In this document: positions 56,952-64,000 of the stretch, one piece after another
How the letters are laid out: every line of letters starts with the position of its first letter
How positions within the stretch are numbered: the stretch's first letter is position 1
Assembly: GCA_964016885.1 (NCBI GenBank)
Contig: OZ024747.1
Location: 638,501-702,500 of the forward strand
Length of the DNA: 64,000 nucleotides
Reading direction: 5' to 3'
Source: Eledone cirrhosa
Lineage: Eukaryota > Mollusca > Cephalopoda > Octopoda > Eledonidae
The notes under the pieces: generated by a model
Databases searched by the model: none
Told to the model about the DNA's origin: nothing
What the model saw: the letters and a program-made list of their open reading frames with translations, nothing else
Program-made: the position numbers and the translations under genes

Positions 56952-57142
56952 AGGGCGGTGGATTGGCAGTATCGGTAGATGGTCGGACGCCATTCTTTGA
57001 CACAGAGTTACGGCCCTTTCCATTCTGAGTTCAAATTCTGCCAAGGTTAACTTTGCCTTTCATCCTTACGGGGTCGATAAAATAAAGTACCAGTAATGCA
57101 CTGGGAAATTGCTGGCCTTGTGCCAAAAGTAGAAACAATTGT
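56952..57142 (+). repeat. tRNA-derived SINE, best-preserved copy
   Basis: GGGCGGTGGATTGGCAGTAT (tRNA-like head with A box), GAGTTCAAATTCTGCC (B-box region), TTTGCCTTTCATCCTTACGG and GGTCGATAAAATAAAGTACC (body), GGCCTTGTGCCAAAAGTAGA (tail). The internal Pol III promoter layout fits a SINE; it is not a functional tRNA. Confidence 0.9.
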
Positions 57143-57759
57143 TTGTTTATTTATTTGTGAATGATTTGGCTGGTGTTTCTAGCAGGTGAAGTGACCATGT
57201 AGAGGGTCCTTTGTTGGTTTGTGAAGCGGGTGGTTGATTCATCAGTACTGCGAGGTTTTATATTTCCTCAATTAATATCTCTCCCCTTTCTTCCCCTCTT
57301 TAAGTCCTTTCATTAATTTTATGAACATTCATGCAACTTACCATCTGTACTTTTCATAGCTTTGTCATTTTCCATCCTATTTTGATATTATATCATTACT
57401 GCTGTTTAAACATTCACAGTTGACAAACCACATATAGCATACATTAGTCTAGTCTGGGCCTATGATATACTCCTCCATCAAATGGTGAATTGACTGAGTG
57501 AAGGAGGCATATTACATTTATTGTGTTATATTTTATAGTCACAGGCCAAACCATTGAATGAAAGACTTATAAAACAGTTGATTGATGAAGCTGTATAAAA
57601 GCCACGTAGCTGTAAACACAATTACTCTGTTAATATACCATTGCACTCATTAAGAAAGGAACTCGAATCAGTAAGATTCCAGACATCATTTACTTAGTGA
57701 GTCAGGTGGAACTGGCCAAAGGAACAATGTTTCCATTGGTCTTTCCAAATGCTAATACT

Positions 57760-58020
57760 GTTGTGTACTGGGTGCATTTTTTCATGATACTGCCATTAAC
57801 CCATGACAGGGTGGACTGGGTGTTTTTTATCATGGAACCAACCAGCACTACCATTTTAGAGAGTCGATTGGGTGCTTTTTATCATCGAGCCAGCACTACC
57901 ATTTTACAGTGTAGATTGGATGGATTTTATTGTGGCACCAACACTACCATTTTACAGAGTGGACTGGGTGCTTTTTACATGGAGCCAGCACTACCACTTT
58001 ACAGAGTAAACTGGATGTTA
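57760..58020. repeat. ~55-60-bp tandem units related to LINE-B 5' UTR
   Basis: About four units of GTGGACTGGGTGCTTTTTAT followed by CATGGAGCCAGCACTACCAT and TTTACAGA. The same blocks occur in the LINE-B 5' UTRs (35862-36065, 47345-47570). The open frame at 57697-58167 crosses this repeat and is not a gene. Confidence 0.75.
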
Positions 58021-58138
58021 CTCTTTTACTCTTCCTTTCAATCATCACACACTATAGTAGTAATAGTAGCAGCAGCAGCAGTAGTAGTAATAATGATGCT
58101 GGCAGTTTCTATTTTAACCATGTCTTTTTCTGCTCCAG

Positions 58139-58285
58139 GTACGATGGGCCGATATGGAAGAACGTAAGCAACAGCTACGTCGGCGAGAACTTGGATTTGT
58201 GGTTGGCCAAACTCAGCATGACTGGGACAAAATTACTGATGATAGTTATGCTGAGAGGGCCTTAAACCGCACCAAATACATATAG
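58139..58285 (+). CDS. YLPM1: YLPM1 last coding exon (residues 933-980 and stop)
   Basis: The exon is entered in phase 0 through acceptor TTTCTGCTCCAG. It codes VRWADMEERKQQLRRREL, GFVVGQTQHDWDKITDDSYA and ERALNRTKYI, ending at TAG 58283-58285. The VRWADxEE start, GFVVGQT and ERALNRTKYI end are diagnostic YLPM1 C-terminal sequence. Together with KKR of the previous exon it makes KKRVRW, an RVxF/W-type PP1 docking motif. Confidence 0.97.
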   Translation, partial: VRWADMEERKQQLRRRELGFVVGQTQHDWDKITDDSYAERALNRTKYI

Positions 58286-58614
58286 AAGGTAACACTGCAA
58301 CATTTAACATTTTCCAATAATTTACAACACCAACAAACAAAAAAAAAGTTAGGGAGGTGGGGATTGTGCACCCAACAGACTCTGTCTTCTGCATATTAAA
58401 AATCATCTCATGTCTTTTTAAGAGGATATTTAGTGTTGTTTTTATTTTTTCTTATTTATAAATTTTTATTTGTTTTGTTTATCTTTATTTTTTCATTGCA
58501 AAGTTTGGGTGTTTGTGTCCTTGACTTATTGCAACTGTGTGCTAAAGTCAATTGTATTCTGACCCTGAGCCAATGATTTCCATTTTGCTTCAGTCGACCA
58601 ATTTGTTGTTTAGT
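58286..58614 (+). other. YLPM1: Probable 3' UTR start
   Basis: AT-rich sequence follows the stop codon. No unambiguous poly(A) signal was found close by; AATAAA-like words occur at about 58743 and 59341-59357 but lie in or near repeats. The 3' end of the transcript cannot be placed. Confidence 0.4.
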
Positions 58615-59057
58615 TCCAGGTAAGCCTTGATCAAGCAGATCTATGATCAAAGGTATTCCAATCGTGACCATCCTGTCTTATTTTATTTTTCACACATAGG
58701 GTTGAGAGGATTCTTCAGTTGTATCTAACACAAAGCAACCTCCCTTGTGTCGGTGCCACAATAAAACGCACCCAGTACACTCTGCAAAGTGGTTGGTGAT
58801 AGGAAGAGCATCCAGTTGTAGAAACTCTGCCAAATATAAGGTGAAGACTTTTCATGTGTCTAACACATGACAATCTCTCTCCTTCTGGTGCCATGATGAA
58901 ATGCACCCAGTGCACTCTGTAAAGTGCGGAACATATGTAAACAAGATATGGCTCTCACCCTGTCTGTGAGGTCAATAACTCCAAGTACTGACTTCGTCAG
59001 TGACAACCCACCCAGCCCCTTGCTAGCAAGGAAAACAGATGTTAAATGATGATGATG
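58615..59057 (+). repeat. Composite repeat: dispersed core, monomers and LINE tail
   Basis: 58615-58690 has the TGATCAAAGGTATTCCAATC block (see 9896). 58725-58930 has two GCACCCAGT-CACTCTGxAAAGTG units. 58930-59057 has GAGTACTGACTTCGTCAGTG-like sequence ending CTTGCTAGCAAGGAAAACAG with (GATG)n. The order is parallel to 24197-24475. Confidence 0.65.
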
Positions 59058-59199
59058 ACTAGTATGTCTAGAATTATTTTATCTAATATATCCTTTTTTT
59101 TTTTTTTAAATATAGTAGGATGACTTGATGGAGATTTGTGTTCCATTTCTAGCAGGTTGAGTGACCATGTAAAAGGTCTTCATGTTTATTATTTGGTGG

Positions 59200-60048
59200 G
59201 AGGGGGGAAATAATAATAATAATAATAATCATCTGTCTGTAAAAATGAAGATGTATATATGCAAAGAGAAACAAACTTGTTGCAATAATTTAATTTAAAT
59301 ATACAAATTTTGCAAAAAAAACAACAACAAAAAAAACAACTAAATAAATGAAATAAATACATGTTAACACGTTTGTCTATGTTGGTGTGGTAAAATTAGA
59401 AGCAAATAAAAAAAATGTGATAAATTCTGTAGTTAAGTTTGTTATATTATTGAACTTGTGATAAAAGACATGAGTTCAAATATAAACTAAGTGTGGTGGC
59501 TGGTAAAGTCAGTACAACACCAGGTGGTATAATAACAGTATCTTATACCATCTTACAGCATCAGATCAACAAATGACTCCTGATGATCTATTTCACTAGC
59601 ACTCTACTCTCAGGTCTCCAATAATCCTTCCCCGCCTCAATTATTAATTTTTCAGCCCCCCTTCCCTGCTAATCTATCTCTGGCAAAATTCTATTTCAAG
59701 TGGTAACATTCCTACAACAATTAATTTTCTTTATACATTAAAAAATATTATACATGACAAAAAAGTACATTACTAGAAATCCCATCCATTATAAAATAAA
59801 TAGGATGTGTTGGTGTCTCAGCATGTAAACAAAACAACTAATTCCAGTTTTTAAAAAAATTCAAAGGAGACAACCTAAAAGAATTATCGATTTTCCCCCA
59901 CCACTGCCTGTTTATTCCACCCCACCTCTATATTATTTGGGACCTGAGAGTATGTACTTGTTACAGAATTTTTATGGAGGTGTACAAAGGTATTTTTTCT
60001 TTCTTTTTTTTATTGCCATCATTTGGATATTTTGTTAGAAGACACCAT
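59200..60048 (+). other. 3' flank, nothing recognised
   Basis: AT-rich, with an (AATAAT)n run near 59211-59229 and a poly-A/C stretch near 59316-59345. No gene is supported. Confidence 0.5.
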
Positions 60049-61620
60049 GACAGGTTTGCCACACCTGACTGGTTTGTTAGCATTAGATTCAGACAGGCTT
60101 GCCACACCTGACTGGTTTGTTAGCATTAGATTCAGACAGGCTTGCCACACCTGACTGGGGTTTATTAGCATTAGATTCAGACAGGCTTGCCACACCTGAC
60201 TGGGGTTTATTAGCATTAGATTCAGACAGGCTTGCTACACCTGACTGGTTTGTTAGCATTAGATTCAGACAGGCTTGCCACACCTGACTGGTTTGTTAGC
60301 ATTAGATTCAGACAGGCTTGCCACACCTGACTGGTTTGTTAGCATTAGATTCAGACAGGCTTGCCACACCTGACTGGTTTGTTAGCATTAGATTCAGACA
60401 GGCTTGCCACACCTGACTGGTTTGTTAGCATTAGATTCAGACAGGCTTGCCACACCTGACTGGGGTTTATTAGCATTAGATTCAGACAGGCTTGCCACAC
60501 CTGACGGGTTTATTAGCATTAGATTCAGACAGGCTTGCTACACCTGACTGGTTTGTTAGCATTAGATTCAGACAGGCTTGCCACACCTGACTGGTTTGTT
60601 AGCATTAGATTCAGACAGGCTTGCCACACCTGACTGGTTTGTTAGCATTAGATTCAGACAGGCTTGCCACACCTGACTGGTTTGTTAGCATTAGATCCAG
60701 ACAGGCTTGCCACACCTGACTGGGGTTTATTAGCATTAGATTCAGACAGGCTTGCCACACCTGACTGGGGTTTATTAGCATTAGATTCAGACAGGCTTGC
60801 CACACCTGACTGGGGTTTATTAGCATTAGATTCAGACAGGCTTGCCACACCTGACTGGTTTGTTAGCATTAGATTCAGACAGGCTTGCCACACCTGACTG
60901 GGGTTTTTAGCATTAGATTCAGACAGGCTTGCCACACTTGACTGGTTTGTTAGCATTAGATTCGGACAGGCTTGCCACACCTGACTGGGGTTTATTAGCA
61001 TTAGATTCAGACAGGCTTGCCACACCTGACTGGGGTTTGTTAGCATTAGATTCAGACAGGCTTGCCACACCTGACTGGGGTTTGTTAGCATTAGATTCAG
61101 ATAGGCTTGCCACACCTGACTGGGGTTTTTAGCATTAGATTCAGACAGACTTGCCACACCTGACTGGTTTGTTAGCATTAGATTCAGACAGGCTTGCCAC
61201 ACCTGACTGAGGTTTATTAGCATTAGATTCAGACAGGCTTGCCACACCTGACTGGGGTTTGTTAGCATTAGATTCAGACAGGCTTGCCACACCTGACTGG
61301 TGTTTGTTAGCATTTGATTCAGACAGGTTTGCCACACCTGACTGGGGTTTATTAGCATTAGATTCAGACAGGCTTGCCACACCTGACTGGGGTTTGTTAG
61401 CATTAGATTCAGACAGGCTTGCCACACCTGACTGGGGTTTGTTAGCATTAGATTCAGATAGGCTTGCCACACCTGACTGGTTTGTTAGCATTAGATTCAG
61501 ACAGGCTTGCCACACCTGACTGGGGTTTATTAGCATTAGATTCAGACAGGCTTGGCTTGCCACACCTGACTGGTTTGTAAGCATTAGATTCAGACAGGCT
61601 TGCCACACCTGACTGGTCAT
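60049..61620. repeat. 43/45-bp satellite array (~36 copies)
   Basis: Units of CAGGCTTGCCACACCTGACT then GGTTTGTTAGCATTAGATTC and AGA. The 43-bp form has GGTTTGTTAG and the 45-bp form GGGGTTTATTAG; other lengths are rare. Runs of 45-bp units, a multiple of 3, give long open frames on both strands (up to 272 codons on minus) that are repeat artefacts. Confidence 0.96.
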
Positions 61621-61644
61621 CAAGATATGCTACAAATATCACAA

Positions 61645-61800
61645 ATTTTGTCAATCCACTACCTTTTATTGGTACCTTATTTAACTGGCCCTGGAAGGGT
61701 GGATAAAAGGCAAAGTTAACCATGGCAGGGTCTGAATTCAGAAGCTAAAGAGCCAAAACAAATACTGAAAGACATTTTGTTTGAAACTTAAATAATTGAC
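61645..61800 (-). repeat. Old SINE remnant
   Basis: CAATCCACTACCTTTTATTG, GGATAAAAGGCAAAGTTAAC and GGGTCTGAATTCAGAAGCTA in minus-strand SINE order, strongly diverged. Confidence 0.5.
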
Positions 61801-63079
61801 CCTATTTACTGCTTTGGTGGTATTTTAGTTGGCTATTTTATGTCCTGAGTTGAAACCTAACCAAAGTTAATTTCTTCATTTCATCTTTCTAGGAATTAAT
61901 GCAATAAATACCATTTCAATACTGTGCTTGATAAAAGCAATACTAATGAAATATTTGGGCTTAGTGGATCATCAATATAATAACCAATACTTGCACCTGA
62001 CACCCCAAGCCACATCTCAAATGTGTCACCCTTTGTCTTTGTTAGAATTCATTATTGTACCATTTCTCATAAGGGGAATTCAGCTGCTGTTAACCTTTAT
62101 TCATGCTGTTCTCATGTTTTCAATGTAAACCATAATTTCTATCCCATATAAAAACATAAGCAATCACCATAAAAGATTTCTGTTATTTTTTTTTTCTTAT
62201 TCTTTCATGTTTTCAATATTGTTTTTCTTCTTTCATCCTCTGACATCAGTCCAATGGTTGTCCTATTTTTTCATTGTATTAAATGGTTGAGAAATAATCT
62301 CCCACACACATATGCACACGCAAGCCAACAAGGGTGCCACTATTTTGAAAAAGAAAATTGCGATTATTGCTGGAAATCTCATCTTAGATCTGTTCAATGA
62401 AGGATCACTGGGTGGCTAAACAACAGATACATACACACAGATACATATACAACTTGAAAGTGCTAGTCTCCTAGTAAGTTATTAGGCATATTATTTTGGC
62501 CATAGCAATATTTCAGGTTTTAATATTAACACAGCGACCACAAGATATTTCAGTTGTTAAAACAGTGGAATGCCCTACTTTTGAAATTAACATGCAAGTG
62601 GCTGAGTATTCCTGAGCTATGTGTACTTAGAAAGATTCAGTATGACACAGTGTGTGATAAAAGTAGCCCTTTCAATTACAGGTACAACTCATTTTTCTTA
62701 CCTGAATGGACAGGAGCAATGTGAAATAAAGTGACTTGTTCAAAGACACAATGTGCTACCGGGGAATCAATCTCATGATTTTACAGTTTTCAACTCAACA
62801 TTCTGACCTCACCAGAAGATGAGATACAGTGATGGTTCTAAATACATTTCCTCCCTGGCGAGGAATGCACCCCTTAACATAACCTAGTAGTTTATAGTTA
62901 GGGATAGACGTAGCTGGAGGAGACCTTAGCCAGTAACACTTTTAGAGGTATTTTGTTTGACAGAGGTTAGATGTAAGTTCAAAGTTGTTGACACACATTA
63001 CAAAATGGATGAGATAGTAACTCATGACAGGATTAATGGGATTTTTTATGAAATAACCCGCTGCATGTCACATACCAAA
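61801..63079 (+). other. 3' flank with possible decayed repeats
   Basis: 61860-61925 may be a plus-strand SINE relic (TGTCCTGAGTTGAAACC, TTCATTTCATCTTTCTAGG). No coding exon could be supported. Confidence 0.4.
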
Positions 63080-63240
63080 CCTGTGATTGGACTAAGGTTT
63101 CAGCAAGAAGGAGGGTATTGTATATACGGACCCATTGGAGTGACATACAGTGATTCTTGGGCATTTTAAATGGCGGGATTTGAACTGAGAGTGAAGAGAG
63201 CTGGAATGAACATTGTAAAACATTTTATCTGACATTCAAT
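63080..63240 (-). repeat. Possible old SINE remnant
   Basis: GGCGGGATTTGAACTGAGAG followed by AAACATTTTATCTGAC resembles the minus-strand SINE B-box region and head. Confidence 0.45.
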
Positions 63241-63470
63241 TCATTGCTTTGGATGATACAGTAGATAGAGTTATAGAAGTTAAGAAACTGGTTTGGAAAG
63301 ACTGGCAAAAAGTGGGGAGCAACTAATATCAGGCTGATTTGAAGAGATGGTTAAAAGTCAGGTATATGTAGCACGGAAAGAAATTGAAAGTAAACCTAAA
63401 AAGTTTGCCTATGTTCTCTAAGAAGAGAATCAAGAGATGTGAGTTGTTCTGGATTGTTAAGGTATTGGGG
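63241..63470 (+). pseudogene. Ancient LINE-A/B-like linker fragment
   Basis: With two frame changes the plus strand reads VDRVIEVKKLVWKDWQKVGS then KSQVYVARKEIESK, KKFAYVL and EENQEM. These align by eye with the linker of LINE-A/B (KRLAWKAWKKGGSREGY, RQVYLARREAESRRFANVL, REDQRR). It is much more decayed than the four clear copies, so it is an old insertion of this lineage. Confidence 0.6.
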
Positions 63471-64000
63471 AACTGAGTACAGAATGTTACTGGTATGTTA
63501 CAGGAATGTTACTTCTCATTACGACTAACAAGTAACAAAGTTACTATGAATTAGAATTTATTCTTCTAAATCTTTCTTGACTATTTTTTTCCACCATCAG
63601 CATCACCACTTCTACCATCATAATGCCACCATTATCATCCTTTTACATCTGCTTGCATGGGTTGGATGGTGTATGGGTTTCGATAAACCATTAAACAAAA
63701 TAAGCACTTGTTTAGGGCTCCATGGTGGAGGGGAGCCAGATTTACCATTGTTTAAATGATAAATTATGACAATTTCTTTTTAATGATGAAAAAGTGTGGA
63801 GAATATTTAGTTTTTTTTTTTTTGTTGCTCTAGCTATAAATAATTTAGTGATAAAATAAAATTGTTAAAAAAATGCTTCAAAGCACCTAGCTGGTATTTG
63901 GGAGATACAGGGTTCAATTCCACGTAGCAGTTGATGGCAACTTCTTTTTCCGTGTTTAAGGGTCTTCACCTTATTTTATAATATCTCCACGCATAAGCAC
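63471..64000 (+). other. 3' flank with MITE-like end
   Basis: 63590-63700 has a short LINE-tail-like CTGCTTGCATGGGTTGGATG. 63925-64000 has GATGGCAACTTCTTTTTCCG and CACCTTATTTTATAATATCT, matching the right half of the MITE at 55460-55629; it is cut by the window edge. Confidence 0.5.

Larger units (their letters stand above)
1872..58285 (+). other. YLPM1: YLPM1 gene, 3' part (15 coding exons in window)
   Basis: This is the gene-level record. YLPM1 (ZAP3) is a nuclear protein with a low-complexity N-terminal half and a C-terminal P-loop kinase-like domain; in vertebrates it is linked to protein phosphatase 1 and RNA-binding partners. Joining the 15 exons listed separately gives 2943 nt, exactly 980 codons plus stop, with every phase compatible. 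Residues 1-605 of this partial product are Gly/Pro/Asn/Gln and then Arg/Glu/Asp rich. Residues 606-868 form the P-loop domain, with GLPGSGKT at about 666-673 and a MDDYF motif at 696-700. The tail has WEIDVG, a KLDG segment, RVRWADMEE and ends ALNRTKYI. These C-terminal landmarks match vertebrate YLPM1 as I remember it. The upstream coding part is outside the window. Introns hold piggyBac, Helitron, LINE and satellite DNA. Confidence 0.93.

Noticed and set aside
56952..57142. tRNA gene
   Set aside because: Only the A and B box-like head is tRNA-derived; the body and tail are the SINE consensus and no cloverleaf was made out.
57697..58167. 156-codon ORF before the last YLPM1 exon
   Set aside because: Built from the ~55-60-bp repeat units and runs through the intron into the exon in the wrong frame.
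60654..61472. 272-codon minus-strand ORF and other ORFs over the array
   Set aside because: Generated by 45-bp satellite units, whose length is a multiple of 3; both strands show equivalent frames.

Overview
The window is eukaryotic, AT-rich and intron-dominated, and most likely comes from a coleoid cephalopod (octopus or squid). The evidence is the dense set of tRNA-derived SINEs ending in a GGGGTCGATAAAATAAAG-type body and the many dispersed (ATC)n-TTTAACGTCCG LINE tails, both of which I associate with cephalopod genomes. A single host gene was recognised. Fifteen plus-strand exons between 1872 and 58285, all with consistent GT-AG boundaries and phases, join into one open frame of 980 codons plus stop. 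Its C-terminal half is YLPM1 (YLP motif-containing protein 1, also called ZAP3): a nuclear P-loop kinase-like protein with Walker A GLPGSGKT, a PP1-docking type RVRW motif and the terminal ERALNRTKYI. The 5' end of the gene lies upstream of the window.

Layout. 1-1871: window edge, SINE and LINE-tail relics, and a possible frame-broken exon at 686-747. 1872-16119: low-complexity Gly/Pro/Arg/Asn-rich and RE/RD-rich exons, separated by introns holding two short non-autonomous Helitrons (2855-3539, 10388-10838), a tandem trio of old SINEs (8290-8890) and a 3-kb 34/35-bp satellite (12640-15666). 16839-27160: exons of the P-loop kinase domain; one intron carries a piggyBac element (18699-24192, exact TTAA flanks and 14-bp TIRs) into which a LINE (LINE-A1) has inserted. 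28162-37752: one intron filled by a degenerate autonomous Helitron with recognisable termini, itself split by LINE-B2, microsatellites and a SINE. 37821-39238: two small exons, the second a 24-nt symmetric microexon. 39479-45205: about 300 copies of a 19-bp satellite. 46000-47060: a fossil of a third LINE family. 47345-54235: LINE-B3 (+) and LINE-A4 (-) lying tail to tail. 55206-55327 and 58139-58285: the last two coding exons, ending at TAG 58285. 58286-64000: 3' flank with repeats and a 43/45-bp satellite (60049-61620).

How it fits together. The coding signal is conventional and conserved, and the accessory content is almost entirely mobile DNA in introns. Nearly every element whose coding strand could be determined runs antisense to YLPM1, the exception being LINE-B3. 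No new cellular system was found. The most interesting structures are the Helitron pair and its termini, the piggyBac/LINE nest with a lost catalytic Asp, a zinc-finger module inside two LINE families, an 819-bp higher-order repeat in the 19-bp satellite, a fold-back duplication in a LINE 5' UTR, a MITE with long imperfect TIRs, and the in-frame microexon. All homology statements come from recognising motifs by eye; no database search was run.
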